Source: JAAEPI01 sp965212145
Lineage (GTDB): Bacteria; Bacteroidota; Bacteroidia; Cytophagales; Cyclobacteriaceae
DNA length: 64,000 bases
Direction: 5' to 3'
NCBI GenBank assembly: GCA_965212145.1
Contig: CBDBUY010000001.1
Location: forward strand, 285,214-349,213
In this document: piece after piece, positions 17,166 through 26,530 of the stretch
How positions within the stretch are numbered: the stretch's first letter is position 1
How the letters are laid out: each line of letters begins with the position of its first letter
Translations under genes and position numbers: made by a program
Notes under the pieces: generated by a model
The model's input: only the letters and a program-made list of their open reading frames with translations
Database searches by the model: none
Told to the model about the DNA's origin: nothing

Positions 17166-18008
17166 TCATTCAGACCGCAAATATAGGTTATCGATTAATC
17201 TGACGCCCTCCACATATCCCGCCACACATAAAGAAATTGGTCCAGATTCCGGCGTAGAATCCAAAACTTCGAAATCAGTGTTTACGGCCTCTGCATATTC
17301 AAGCTCGAATCCCGAAACAGATTTATAATGATTATTGGCCGCTTGTATTGCCTCATTTACAGAGTTGGCTTTATTGAAAACAGTTTTCGCCCTTTGTAAA
17401 CCTCCATAAATCGTTGCTGCTACTTCACGTCCTTCATTCGATAGCCGGCCATTTCTTGATGACATGGCCAGGCCATTTTTCTCTCTGATTATGGGACAAC
17501 CCACAATATCCGTTTGAATAGAAAGATCACGGACCATAGAACGCACTATCGTAATTTGTTGGAGGTCTTTAAGCCCAAAGTACGCTTTGTCGGGCTGCAC
17601 GACATTGAGCAATTTACTCACGACAATGCCGACTCCATTGAAATGACCGGGGCGATATTTCCCCTCAAGTGATCGCTCCATTTCACCAAAGTCTAATTTC
17701 AATCTTGGCTTGGTAGCGTAGAATTCATCGATGGTTGGCGCAAACAGGATGTCGCACTTTCCATCTAATTTTTTCTTATCGAACTCCAATTCGCGGGGAT
17801 ATTTCTCCAGATCTGACGAATTATTGAATTGCAGCGGGTTCACGAAAAGTGAAACCACGACCACATCATTTTCTTTTGCCGCATTCACCAATGACAGGTG
17901 TCCATCGTGCAAAGCGCCCATTGTAGGCACCAATCCAACAGACTGCCCGAGCCTCTTTCGCTTGGAAATTTCCTGAATTAGCTGATCGTTTTTAACAAAA
18001 TATAGCAT
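17166..18008 (-). CDS. panC: Pantothenate synthetase
   Basis: ATP-dependent pantoate-beta-alanine ligase of 280 aa, cytoplasmic, last step of pantothenate synthesis. Nucleotidyltransferase motif PTMGALHDGHLSLV at residues 28-41, the loop ending VSLFVNPLQFNN, the pantoate site GHFNGVGIVVSKLLNVVQPD, FGLKDLQQ, and the KMSKS-like GLAMSSRNGRLS. It is the first gene of a five-gene minus-strand operon and is divergent from the glycogen-synthase-like gene. Its promoter -7 (18051-18058) is the mirror image of the one facing the other way. Confidence 0.97.
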   Translation of the reverse strand: MLYFVKNDQLIQEISKRKRLGQSVGLVPTMGALHDGHLSLVNAAKENDVVVVSLFVNPLQFNNSSDLEKYPRELEFDKKKLDGKCDILFAPTIDEFYATKPRLKLDFGEMERSLEGKYRPGHFNGVGIVVSKLLNVVQPDKAYFGLKDLQQITIVRSMVRDLSIQTDIVGCPIIREKNGLAMSSRNGRLSNEGREVAATIYGGLQRAKTVFNKANSVNEAIQAANNHYKSVSGFELEYAEAVNTDFEVLDSTPESGPISLCVAGYVEGVRLIDNLYLRSE

Positions 18009-18050
18009 GAAAGAGCTGTGGCTATGTTACTGACAATGTTGATAGTAAAC

Positions 18051-18069
18051 CAAAAATATGGTATTTTTG
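18051..18069. promoter_or_regulatory. Symmetric divergent promoter (two -7 boxes as a perfect palindrome)
   Basis: CAAAAATATGGTATTTTTG is two perfect 8-base arms around TGG. Read on the plus strand the right arm is TATTTTTG; on the minus strand the left arm is the same TATTTTTG. Both fit TAnnTTTG and face panC (minus) and the glycogen-synthase-like gene (plus). For the plus direction a TTG ends at 18041, giving a 20-bp spacer typical of the phylum. Confidence 0.65.
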
Positions 18070-18109
18070 TGCTCATTTTCTCACAAGCAACAAGCAAACA
18101 CTTTAAGTT

Positions 18110-18922
18110 ATGTCGAATATCAAGATCCTTTATGTGGCTAGCGAAATTAATCCGTTCTTAAAAACCTCAGAGGTTGCGGATTTCGTGCGAAGACTTCCTC
18201 AGGCCATGCAGGAAAGAGGGATGGAAATAAGAATCTTAGTTCCTCGATTTGGACTTATCAACGAACGAAAAAATAGGTTACATGAAGTCGTTAGGCTCTC
18301 TGGGATCAATATTTCTGTTGGTGATGAAGAAAAGCCACTAGTGATAAAGGTCGCTTCAATACCAAATGCAAAACTTCAGGTTTACTTCATTGATAATGAA
18401 GATTATTTCCACAGAAAATCGGTCTTCTTCGACAAGCAAGAAAAATTCTTCGAAGACAATGACGAGCGAGCAATATTCTTCTGCAAGGGCGTTATTGAAA
18501 CTGTGAAAAAATTAGGATGGTCTCCAGATATCATACACTGCAACGATTGGATGACAAGTTTGATCCCACTTTACGTAAAATCTACGTATAAGAATGATCC
18601 GATTTTCCAAAATTCTAAGACAGTATTCACTATTTATGACAATCAATTCACCCACCAATTTGGTGATGATTTGATTGAAAAAGTACGAATGATTGACATT
18701 GATGATACTATGCTTCACCCATTGAAATCTGCCAACTATGAAGGTTTCATTAAGTTGGGTGCACAGTATTCTGATGCGGTGATCTACGCAAATCAAAAAT
18801 CTACTGACAGTTTCGAGAAGCTAATGGAAGACATTGCTGGTGGGAAGAAAATCGAAACGATAGAAAAAGACGAAAATTTAGAAGACTCATACTTCAATCT
18901 ATATAATGAACTTATTGGCTAA
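18110..18922 (+). CDS. Glycogen/starch synthase-like protein, N-terminal GT5 domain only
   Basis: Protein of 270 aa matching only the N-terminal half of glycogen synthase (GT5). It opens with the family pattern ILYVASEINPFLKTSEVADFVRRLP, where the ADP-glucose-binding KTGGL of true synthases is KTSEV. It keeps RILVPRFG, PDIIHCNDWMTSLIPLYVKS and FTIYDNQFTHQ. The C-terminal GT-B half that holds the rest of the active site is missing. Catalytic activity as a normal synthase is therefore doubtful; a regulatory or sugar-binding role is possible. Short relatives next to panC are known in Bacteroidota, so this is a family form rather than a recent truncation. The DUF4270 gene overlaps its end by 17 bp. 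Confidence 0.85.
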   Translation: MSNIKILYVASEINPFLKTSEVADFVRRLPQAMQERGMEIRILVPRFGLINERKNRLHEVVRLSGINISVGDEEKPLVIKVASIPNAKLQVYFIDNEDYFHRKSVFFDKQEKFFEDNDERAIFFCKGVIETVKKLGWSPDIIHCNDWMTSLIPLYVKSTYKNDPIFQNSKTVFTIYDNQFTHQFGDDLIEKVRMIDIDDTMLHPLKSANYEGFIKLGAQYSDAVIYANQKSTDSFEKLMEDIAGGKKIETIEKDENLEDSYFNLYNELIG

Positions 18923-20375
18923 GAGGGGGAAATGGTGGCTGCTAGCCATGTTAATTACTGTTTGGGGTTGCAAAGAAGATTTAGGGATTGAAGTCGAGCC
19001 TGGTCAAGGAAGAACCGAAGGAACCTCTGTGGAGCTCACATTACCCGTATCCAACGTGTTTTATGATAGTGTCAGAACTGACAAAACTGGCATCCTCCTA
19101 GCCGGTGAATATAGTGATGGAGAATTCGGATCGCTGGTCGGATCGTCTTACTTTGAGTATAATTTCAAAAGTGGCTTGACCTCTCTCAGTCAAGCCTGGA
19201 TTCCTAAATCTTTAGAAGACTCTGAAGGCAATATTATAAATTATGCTGATTCCTTAGATGACCTGACATTTGACGGTGCACTTTTGAGGTTACGATTGAA
19301 TAATGTGTTGGCAAGTACAAATCTGGTTAATAATGAATTTGTAGTTCATACCCTGTTGGATTCAATATACGACAAAGCCGTCTACCTTAACACACGATCA
19401 ATTGAAACAGATGAAGAAATTGGAAGAGAAGTCGTCTCATTAGACTTGGACATGGTGGATTTTCAATCCGATACTTTAACGGTTGAATTAGATGTAACAT
19501 CTACTGCAATTGAAAATGTCTTTAAGCGATTACTTAATGATGGGTTAAGTAATAGAGAGCTCGGACTTAAGGTCTCATCTGACATGAGCAACAGTCTTTG
19601 GTCTTTTGTGGCAGAGGATGATACTACTGAATTACAAATTACGATTAGAGGGAACGTTTACGATACCGCCGGAATAGCAACAATCAGGACAGACACGACG
19701 TTTACAACTGTTTTCTCAATTTCTGGCACACGACATTTTGTTAATATTCAAAGAGAACGGTCAGGAACGCCTTTAGAAGGCCTTCAGCACGGAGATGAAT
19801 TTCAATTGAATGAAGATGAAGTGGTGTACTTTCCTCTTGCAGGAGTCCTGCCGGCAGTTGAGGTTTCTCCTTATCGAGATTTTGCAATCTTGGAGCAAAC
19901 CCTTATAGCCAATCTTGGCGAAATATCAATTTCGAAAAACGAAAATTCAGAGTACGTGCCTTATGTCAAACAGACCCGAGCATATTTCGGAAGTAGTAAT
20001 GAAGACAAAGTTCATGTTAATTGGCCTGGAGCTCTCACCAATCAAGGAATTTTTTCGACGGCACTTCTAACAGATGATTCGTATGCAGGAAGTGGATCGA
20101 TCGCACTCCTTGCAATGGCCAACGATACTCTTGAAATGTCCCCTCTTACGCTCGGATTTCGGGGAGAGTTTACTGCTTTTTGGCAAAACCTGCATAAGAA
20201 TACTATTGATGAGTTTTTGGGTGTTGATGAAGAAGATAGACGATTTCCATCTTCAGAATTGACCAATCTTGATAGACTTGTTTTGTATCCATCTACCACA
20301 TTGGATATTGGGAAAAGTTCAATTCCATCCGAAGGTGTAAACTTGAAAATCTTATACACTAAGATCAAAGACTAA
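18906..20375 (+). CDS. DUF4270 lipoprotein
   Basis: Exported lipoprotein of 489 aa in the DUF4270 family, found almost only in Bacteroidota. The signal sequence ends in TVWGC with lipidated Cys22, and the mature part is beta-rich and acidic. Early conserved text is LPVSNVFYDSVRTDKTGILLAGEY; late text is LVLYPSTTLDIG. It overlaps the upstream glycogen-synthase-like gene by 17 bp, and its stop overlaps the glmS ATG (TAATG). The order GT5-like, DUF4270, glmS recurs in the phylum as far as I recall, suggesting a shared envelope or glycan role. Molecular function unknown. Confidence 0.88.
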   Translation: MNLLAKRGKWWLLAMLITVWGCKEDLGIEVEPGQGRTEGTSVELTLPVSNVFYDSVRTDKTGILLAGEYSDGEFGSLVGSSYFEYNFKSGLTSLSQAWIPKSLEDSEGNIINYADSLDDLTFDGALLRLRLNNVLASTNLVNNEFVVHTLLDSIYDKAVYLNTRSIETDEEIGREVVSLDLDMVDFQSDTLTVELDVTSTAIENVFKRLLNDGLSNRELGLKVSSDMSNSLWSFVAEDDTTELQITIRGNVYDTAGIATIRTDTTFTTVFSISGTRHFVNIQRERSGTPLEGLQHGDEFQLNEDEVVYFPLAGVLPAVEVSPYRDFAILEQTLIANLGEISISKNENSEYVPYVKQTRAYFGSSNEDKVHVNWPGALTNQGIFSTALLTDDSYAGSGSIALLAMANDTLEMSPLTLGFRGEFTAFWQNLHKNTIDEFLGVDEEDRRFPSSELTNLDRLVLYPSTTLDIGKSSIPSEGVNLKILYTKIKD

Positions 20376-22207
20376 TGTGTGGCATTGTTGGCTATATCGG
20401 ACACCAGCCTGCCTATCCCATCTTATTGAAGGGTCTTCAAAGGCTAGAATACAGAGGTTATGACAGTGCTGGAATTGCACTCCTTCAAGACAGCAAAATA
20501 GCGCTCAACAAGAAAGAAGGCAAGGTCAAAAACCTGGAAGGCGAGCAGGAAAAATCGAAAGCCACCATTGGAATTGGGCATACCAGATGGGCGACACATG
20601 GAGCACCAAACGATGTGAACGCTCACCCCCATCTCTCTGCAGATGGTTCTCTTGTCATGATTCACAATGGGATCATAGAGAACTATGGGAGTCTGAAGCA
20701 GGACTTAATCAATAGAGGGTACGAGTTCAAAAGTGACACTGACACAGAGGTATTCGTTACGTTTATTCAAGACATTCAAAAAGAAGGGAATTTATCACTA
20801 GAAGATGCGTTCCGCGTGGCGTTGACGAAGGTGGTTGGAGCCTACGCAGTAGTGGTGATGTCTGTGAATGAACCCAGAAAGCTGGTGGCTGCCCGGAAAG
20901 GAAGCCCAATGGTTTTAGGACTTGGAAAGAATGAGTATTTTCTTGCTTCTGATGCTACTCCAATCATAGAATACACCAATGAAGTTATCTATCTAAACGA
21001 TGAAGAAATTCTCGTCCTGACGGATGATGGGTACGATATAAAAGACTTGGACGCAGCACCTCAAACTCCCTATGTTCAAACTCTAGACATGGAACTTGAG
21101 GCCTTAGAAAAAGGTGGTTACGAGCATTTCATGCTCAAAGAAATTTTCGAGCAACCAAACTCTATAAAAGATTGCATGCGTGGGCGGCTGAATTCCGAAA
21201 CGGGAGAGCTCGTTCTGGGAGGAATTCGAGAATATGCCAATGCCCTGGCAAACGCTGAGAGAATAGTCATTTTAGCCTGTGGCACTAGCTGGCATGCCGG
21301 TTTAGTTGCGGAGTACCTCTTCGAAGATCTTTGCCGTATTCCGGTGGAAGTAGAATATGCTTCTGAATTCCGATACAGAAATCCAATAATCAAGGAAGGT
21401 GATATTGTAATCGCGATTTCTCAGTCAGGTGAAACCGCCGACACCCTAGCGGCAATTGAACTGGCCAAAAGCAAAGGAGCCATTGTGCTGGGTGTGGTCA
21501 ATACAGTTGGTTCTTCAATTGCCCGGGCTTCTCACGAAGGGGCATACTTGCATGCTGGACCTGAAATCGGAGTGGCTTCTACTAAAGCCTTCACTGCTCA
21601 ATTGACAGTATTGTCGATGATTGCCTTGAGATTGGCCAATCGAAAAGGAACCATTTCGGACACCAAATACCGAGAGCTTTTGATCGAACTGGACAGTATT
21701 CCGGCTAAGGTTGCTAAGGTTTTGAAGTCTAATGATAACATTGAGGAGATCTCTGAGATGTTCAAGGATGCTCAGAATTTCCTTTACCTAGGTCGTGGAT
21801 ACAACTTCCCGGTAGCTTTGGAAGGAGCTTTGAAGCTTAAAGAAATCTCTTATATCCACGCAGAGGGATATCCGGCAGCTGAAATGAAGCACGGACCTAT
21901 CGCACTGATCGATGAGAAAATGCCGGTTGTGGTGATTGCTACTCGGGACAGCTCCTACGACAAAATCGTTTCGAACATCCAGGAAGTGAAAGCGAGGAAA
22001 GGTGTTGTCATCGCAGTGGTAACAGAGGGTGATGTGCTGATTCCTAAAATGGCAGATTTCACTATCGAAGTGCCTTCAACGCACGAATCATTGATGCCCC
22101 TCGTATCCGTAGTACCTCTTCAGTTGCTGTCTTATCACATCGCCGTGATGCGAGGTTGCAACGTCGATCAGCCTAGAAATTTGGCCAAATCCGTAACGGT
22201 AGAATAA
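20375..22207 (+). CDS. glmS: Glutamine-fructose-6-phosphate aminotransferase (isomerizing)
   Basis: Makes glucosamine 6-phosphate from fructose 6-phosphate and glutamine, the entry to UDP-GlcNAc for peptidoglycan and LPS. 610 aa, standard length. The class II glutaminase domain has nucleophile Cys2 in MCGIVGYIG and the sequence LQRLEYRGYDSAGIAL. Two SIS domains follow from about residue 285 (ACGTSWHAGLVAEYLFE; ISQSGETADTLAAIE; segment ending GASTKAFTAQ-like GVASTKAFTAQ). The C-terminus ends QPRNLAKSVTVE. It is one-base coupled to both neighbours (TAATG). No glmS ribozyme is visible; the upstream gene leaves no room for one. Confidence 0.98.
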   Translation: MCGIVGYIGHQPAYPILLKGLQRLEYRGYDSAGIALLQDSKIALNKKEGKVKNLEGEQEKSKATIGIGHTRWATHGAPNDVNAHPHLSADGSLVMIHNGIIENYGSLKQDLINRGYEFKSDTDTEVFVTFIQDIQKEGNLSLEDAFRVALTKVVGAYAVVVMSVNEPRKLVAARKGSPMVLGLGKNEYFLASDATPIIEYTNEVIYLNDEEILVLTDDGYDIKDLDAAPQTPYVQTLDMELEALEKGGYEHFMLKEIFEQPNSIKDCMRGRLNSETGELVLGGIREYANALANAERIVILACGTSWHAGLVAEYLFEDLCRIPVEVEYASEFRYRNPIIKEGDIVIAISQSGETADTLAAIELAKSKGAIVLGVVNTVGSSIARASHEGAYLHAGPEIGVASTKAFTAQLTVLSMIALRLANRKGTISDTKYRELLIELDSIPAKVAKVLKSNDNIEEISEMFKDAQNFLYLGRGYNFPVALEGALKLKEISYIHAEGYPAAEMKHGPIALIDEKMPVVVIATRDSSYDKIVSNIQEVKARKGVVIAVVTEGDVLIPKMADFTIEVPSTHESLMPLVSVVPLQLLSYHIAVMRGCNVDQPRNLAKSVTVE

Positions 22208-22587
22208 TGAAAAAAATCATTGAATCTCCTCAAGCCCCAGCTCCAATTGGACCGTATAGTCAGGCAGTTGAAGTGAATGGCATGCTCTATGTTTCTGGCC
22301 AGATTCCCATTGATCAATCGACCGGAAATCTTGTTTCCGGAATCATCGAAGAGGAAACCGAACAGGTCATGAAAAACCTTGGTTACATCCTTGAAGCGGC
22401 AGGAACATCCTTTGAAAAGGTGGTGAAATGCTCGATTTTCATCAAGGACATGGGCGATTTCTCGAAAATCAATGAAGTGTACGGTAGCCGATTTAAGGTC
22501 GATCCTCCAGCACGAGAAACGGTTCAGGTCAGTGAATTACCGAAAGGCGTCAATGTGGAAATTTCCTGCATTGCACTGGTAGATTAA
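22207..22587 (+). CDS. RidA-family 2-iminobutanoate/2-iminopropanoate deaminase
   Basis: Trimeric RidA/YjgF enzyme of 126 aa that hydrolyses reactive enamine/imine intermediates from PLP enzymes. Conserved features: the opening PQAPAPIGPYSQAVEVNG, the YVSGQIPID strand, and the C-terminal active-site segment ARETVQVSELPKGVNVEISCIA containing the key Arg and Glu. It is translationally coupled to glmS through TAATG and followed 15 bp later by gltX. Confidence 0.96.
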   Translation: MKKIIESPQAPAPIGPYSQAVEVNGMLYVSGQIPIDQSTGNLVSGIIEEETEQVMKNLGYILEAAGTSFEKVVKCSIFIKDMGDFSKINEVYGSRFKVDPPARETVQVSELPKGVNVEISCIALVD

Positions 22588-22602
22588 ACAACTCAAAAAT
22601 TT

Positions 22603-24135
22603 ATGGATAAAGTTCGGGTAAGATTTGCTCCAAGTCCGACGGGAGCTCTGCATATAGGAGGCGTAAGAACAGCGCTTTTCAACTATCTATTTGCTAAAAA
22701 GCACGGCGGAACTTTCGTGCTCAGAGTTGAGGACACGGATCAGGCTCGTTTTGTCGATGGTGCGGAAGAGTACATCAAGCAATCCCTGGCCTGGTGCGGA
22801 CTTCAACCCGATGAGAGTCCATGGAACGAAGGTGATTTCACTCCATATCGACAGTCTGAACGAAAAGACATCTATCAGAAATACGGTCAGCAACTGCTGG
22901 ATTCAGGTAACGCGTATTACGCATTCGACACTCCAGAGGAATTGGACGAGATGCGTGAGAAATTGAAAGCCACCAAGGCAGTCAATCAGCAATACAATGC
23001 GGTTACGAGGCTAACCATGAAGAACTCGCTCACTTTGAGTGATGACGAAGTAAAAAAACGTCTTGATTCGGGTGAGCCCTATGTGGTCAGATTGAAAATC
23101 AATCCAAAAGAGGAAGTCAGACTAAAAGATGAAATCCGTGGATGGGTGAAAGTAAGCGCCTCAACTCTAGATGATAAAGTGATCATGAAATCTGACGGTT
23201 TGCCCACTTATCATCTGGCCAATGTTGTTGATGATTACCTGATGAAAATCACACACGTGATTCGAGGAGAGGAATGGTTGCCGTCTGCTCCTACCCACGT
23301 CCTATTATACAAGGCTCTGGGATGGGAAAAAGAAATGCCTTCATTTGCGCATCTTCCATTGATTCTGAAACCAGACGGTAATGGCAAACTAAGCAAACGA
23401 GCCGCAGACAAACTTGGTTTCCCAATTTTTCCGTTGAACTGGACTGATCCCGAAACCCAAGAATTATCTCAAGGATTCATGGAAGCAGGATTCAAGTCGG
23501 AAGCACTGGTGAATTTTCTGGCATTTCTTGGTTGGAATCCAGGATCGGATCAGGAGATTTATAGCCTTAATGAACTTTCTGAGGCTTTTTCCCTTGAAAA
23601 CGTGAATAAAGCGGGGACAAAATTCGACCTTGACAAACTCCGGTGGTTTAATGAACAATACCTGCGAGCCGAATCCGATGAGCAGATTGGAGCAAGGATC
23701 CAGCCCATTTTGGCAGAAAAATATGAAGCTGAGGTTTCTCAGGATTTGGCTACTTCTATTGCCGATCTATTCAAAGAGCGTGTGACGTTTGAACAGGAGA
23801 TAATTGATCAATCTTTTTTCTTTTTTAAAGATCCAAAATCGTTTGATGAGAAGGTCATTCGGAAAAAGCTGAATGACGACTCGGTCAAGGCTATGAACCA
23901 TTTTGCTGAAACATTGTTGAAACAATCAGCAATGGATGCTTCTGAAATAAAAGAGTTATATTCAGAAACGATGAATGCCATCGGCACGAACCCCGGATCA
24001 GTGATGCAACTACTGCGGGTATTGATCTCGGGCCAGCCAGGCGGTCCAGATTTAATGGAAATTATTTCGTTGATGGGAGCCGAAAATGCAGGTACGCGCA
24101 TCCAGCATTCATTGCAGTTAGTAAAAAGCAAGTGA
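22603..24135 (+). CDS. gltX: Glutamyl-tRNA synthetase
   Basis: Class I aminoacyl-tRNA synthetase of 510 aa. The HIGH motif is PSPTGALHIGGVRTALF at about residues 10-26, the binding segment HLANVVDDYLMKITHVIRGEEW is near 205-226, and the KMSKS-equivalent is KLSKR near 265. The C-terminal anticodon-binding helical domain follows from about residue 330. Whether it is discriminating or also charges tRNA-Gln cannot be settled. It is part of the glmS-ridA-gltX run and is followed after 1 bp by a short charged gene. Confidence 0.98.
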   Translation: MDKVRVRFAPSPTGALHIGGVRTALFNYLFAKKHGGTFVLRVEDTDQARFVDGAEEYIKQSLAWCGLQPDESPWNEGDFTPYRQSERKDIYQKYGQQLLDSGNAYYAFDTPEELDEMREKLKATKAVNQQYNAVTRLTMKNSLTLSDDEVKKRLDSGEPYVVRLKINPKEEVRLKDEIRGWVKVSASTLDDKVIMKSDGLPTYHLANVVDDYLMKITHVIRGEEWLPSAPTHVLLYKALGWEKEMPSFAHLPLILKPDGNGKLSKRAADKLGFPIFPLNWTDPETQELSQGFMEAGFKSEALVNFLAFLGWNPGSDQEIYSLNELSEAFSLENVNKAGTKFDLDKLRWFNEQYLRAESDEQIGARIQPILAEKYEAEVSQDLATSIADLFKERVTFEQEIIDQSFFFFKDPKSFDEKVIRKKLNDDSVKAMNHFAETLLKQSAMDASEIKELYSETMNAIGTNPGSVMQLLRVLISGQPGGPDLMEIISLMGAENAGTRIQHSLQLVKSK

Positions 24136-24136
24136 T

Positions 24137-24331
24137 ATGGCGAAAGAAGAAAAACCTAAGGTAAACAAGGATCTCGAAGGATTTGACATCAAAATCGACA
24201 CGTTTGGTGAGTTGAAATCCAATCTTCCAATAGATCAAATCAACAAGTTCCTCAACAAGAACGTAGACGACAAAAAGCTCCGAGATCGGGATGATTTAGA
24301 TGAGCTGAAAGGCAAAGACGAAGAAGAGTGA
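24137..24331 (+). CDS. Small charged protein of unknown function
   Basis: Unrecognised protein of 64 aa, with about half of its residues charged. A central segment FDIKIDTFGELKSNLPIDQINKFLN looks folded, and the ends are Lys- and Asp/Glu-rich (last residues KGKDEEE). It starts one base after the gltX stop, so it is very probably translated with it. Its stop directly abuts the stop of the convergent peptidase gene. Small proteins of this kind behind gltX are seen in related genomes, but the role is unknown. Confidence 0.7.
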   Translation: MAKEEKPKVNKDLEGFDIKIDTFGELKSNLPIDQINKFLNKNVDDKKLRDRDDLDELKGKDEEE

Positions 24332-25636
24332 TTATTCCAGAAGAAGAGTTAGCCTGAGTCCATTGCGAATAATCTCCAATTCCAGATCACCTTTCATCTC
24401 TCCAATCACATCTTCGAGCCCTTGATACGATGATTGTTGAGGAATTGGCTGTCCATTTACCGAAATTATTAAGTCCCCTGACCTAATCCCGGCATCATTG
24501 CCTTTCGAATCTTTTACCACTGAGGCAACTTTAAAGGCAGTTTCACCTACAAATTCCATGTCAAGTTTTTCAGCGTCTGAAGCCATTCCTCCAGTAACAC
24601 CGGTCAGTGTATCTAACTCTCCGGAAAACTCAATATCACCATCATAATTTGCAAGCTGCACGAGGAATTGAATGATGTAATCAGCACGGCTCTTCAGGAG
24701 TTGATAATCTAATAGATCCGCATGGTCCAGTGGTTGGTGCACATTTATGACACTGCCGGTTCCCATGGTAATTGCCGGAATACTTCGAAGGCCAAAACCG
24801 TAGTGATCGGTATCGGCAATCATCCCAGGGTAAAAAGGAGTCAATCCCACATCACTGATCGAATCGATTTGTTCTTTGATCAAAGGAAATACCTCACTTG
24901 TGCCATAGGAAACGTATAAAAACTCCGCATCCGGATCACCTACTATTTTTTCGAGATTGATCATGGCTTTGATTTTCTCTAAACTGACTGGAGGATTATT
25001 TACAAAGTATATTGATCCATCTAACCCTGACTCCTCAGCGCTGTATGTGGTGAAAATTACAGATCTCTTCAAGTGGATGTTGTTTTCTTTAATGACCCTG
25101 GCCATCTCCAAAATCACTGCTATACTAACCGCATTATCCACTGCACTATTCCAAATTATGTCCTTCTGAGCGGCCAACGAGTCAAAGAGCTGATCATCAT
25201 CTGCCAATCCCCGACCCAAATCGACCATTCCAGCCATCCCCTGACCATCGTGGTGCCCTCCTACCACTATATATTCGCTTGACAATTCATCTCCTTCCAG
25301 AAAGCCGACGACATTTTGCGAGATTAGCTTCTGCCAGGGTTGCCCCTGAAAAGTTTGAAATTCAAATTCCTGAAAATAATCCTTGACATTTTGGCCTTTA
25401 TCTGAAAAGCCAAGCAATCCTGTTTTGCGAAAATTTGCAGCTATATAATTTGCAGCCTTTCTTTCACCAATATATCCTGCCCCCCTTCCCTCCAAACTAT
25501 CTGATGCTAAAACGCTGACATGATTCTCTAAATTTATTGCCGAGATTTCAGTGGTATTTTTTTCCTGAATGGTGCAAAAAGTAAAGCATGTAACGAACAG
25601 AATTAGGCCAGCAAAATTTGTCGATTGTCGGATCAT
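24332..25636 (-). CDS. M28-family zinc aminopeptidase with C-terminal PDZ domain
   Basis: Exported peptidase of 434 aa. The N-terminus is hydrophobic with Cys at 17 and 21 (FTFC is a weak lipobox). M28 catalytic features: the first metal His in VVGGHHDG near 125, the bridging Asp in WNSAVDNAVSIAVILEMA, the Glu pair in TYSAEESGLDGS, and the later Asp/His in IADTDHYGFGLRSIPAI. A PDZ domain occupies about residues 345-434 (AGIRSGDLIISVNGQPI). PDZ-fused M28 enzymes are common in this phylum and digest peptides outside the inner membrane. Its stop abuts that of the opposing small gene, with no terminator between. Confidence 0.92.
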   Translation of the reverse strand: MIRQSTNFAGLILFVTCFTFCTIQEKNTTEISAINLENHVSVLASDSLEGRGAGYIGERKAANYIAANFRKTGLLGFSDKGQNVKDYFQEFEFQTFQGQPWQKLISQNVVGFLEGDELSSEYIVVGGHHDGQGMAGMVDLGRGLADDDQLFDSLAAQKDIIWNSAVDNAVSIAVILEMARVIKENNIHLKRSVIFTTYSAEESGLDGSIYFVNNPPVSLEKIKAMINLEKIVGDPDAEFLYVSYGTSEVFPLIKEQIDSISDVGLTPFYPGMIADTDHYGFGLRSIPAITMGTGSVINVHQPLDHADLLDYQLLKSRADYIIQFLVQLANYDGDIEFSGELDTLTGVTGGMASDAEKLDMEFVGETAFKVASVVKDSKGNDAGIRSGDLIISVNGQPIPQQSSYQGLEDVIGEMKGDLELEIIRNGLRLTLLLE

Positions 25637-25723
25637 TTTTCTTTCTTTTTAAGGAGTACACAATAAAGATGCGACACCATATGAATAGGTTGCCTCACTG
25701 ATAAAAACTTTATTGTTCTTCTT

Positions 25724-25731
25724 TACTTTTG
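25724..25731 (+). promoter_or_regulatory. -7 promoter element of yaaA
   Basis: TACTTTTG fits TAnnTTTG, 25 bases before the yaaA ATG, in the gap divergent from the peptidase gene. No clear -33 element was seen. Confidence 0.5.
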
Positions 25732-25756
25732 AATACGTTCATTAATCTCCATAAAA

Positions 25757-26530
25757 ATGATTGCAGTAGTTTCACCCGCCAAAAATCTAGACTTCAAATC
25801 CAAGCATGACGTGCCGGTCACACAACCTCGGTTGTTGGATTGCACGGCCCAACTTATTGAAATCATGCGGAAAAAATCCGTGGATGAAGTCAAAGACCTG
25901 ATGAGCATCAGCAAGCAACTTGCTGGTCTCAACGTGCACCGATTCAAGGAATTTCAGCTGGAACACAACGAAGAGAACTCACGTCCTGCAGTCCTGGCGT
26001 TCAATGGAGATGTGTATCAAGGACTTCAAGCAGAAACGTTTGACGAAGAAAAACTGGAGTTTGCGCAGCGGCATCTAAGAATTCTTTCAGGCCTTTATGG
26101 ACTGCTCCGACCCCTGGACCTCATGCAACCTTACCGGCTCGAAATGGGCACGAAGCTCGCCTTTGATGATTTCAAGACACTCTACCAATACTGGGACGAC
26201 ACGATTTTAAACCTGCTTCTGCAAGATCTAGACGAACAAGGTGACGACATTATCCTGAACCTTGCCTCCAATGAATACTTCAAGTCTTTAGATCAAAACA
26301 AAATTCCCGTTCGCGTAATCGATGTGGAGTTTAAAGACTTGAAAAACGGGAACTACAAAATCATTTCCTTCTATGCCAAGAAAGCACGTGGGCTGATGTC
26401 GCGCTTTATGATTGAGAACGCAATCACCAATCCTGAAGACCTTAAGGCATTCGACTACAAAGGCTACTATTTTGATGAGTCAGCCTCTACGGAGAATAAA
26501 CTGGCCTTCAAAAGGGACGGCAAGAAATAA
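25757..26530 (+). CDS. yaaA: Peroxide stress protein YaaA (UPF0246)
   Basis: YaaA/UPF0246 protein of 257 aa, which in E. coli limits free iron and DNA damage during peroxide stress and has a DNA-binding fold. Family marks: the opening MIAVVSPAKNLDF, RPAVLAFNGDVYQGLQA, LRILSGLYGLLRPLDLMQPYRLEMGTKL, NLASNEYFKSLD and FYAKKARGLMSRF. Single gene with its own promoter. A 17-base palindrome directly after its stop is shared with the opposing tRNA gene as a hairpin. Confidence 0.95.
   Translation: MIAVVSPAKNLDFKSKHDVPVTQPRLLDCTAQLIEIMRKKSVDEVKDLMSISKQLAGLNVHRFKEFQLEHNEENSRPAVLAFNGDVYQGLQAETFDEEKLEFAQRHLRILSGLYGLLRPLDLMQPYRLEMGTKLAFDDFKTLYQYWDDTILNLLLQDLDEQGDDIILNLASNEYFKSLDQNKIPVRVIDVEFKDLKNGNYKIISFYAKKARGLMSRFMIENAITNPEDLKAFDYKGYYFDESASTENKLAFKRDGKK

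Noticed and set aside
20375..20400. glmS ribozyme
   Set aside because: glmS begins within the stop of the preceding gene, leaving no leader for a ribozyme.
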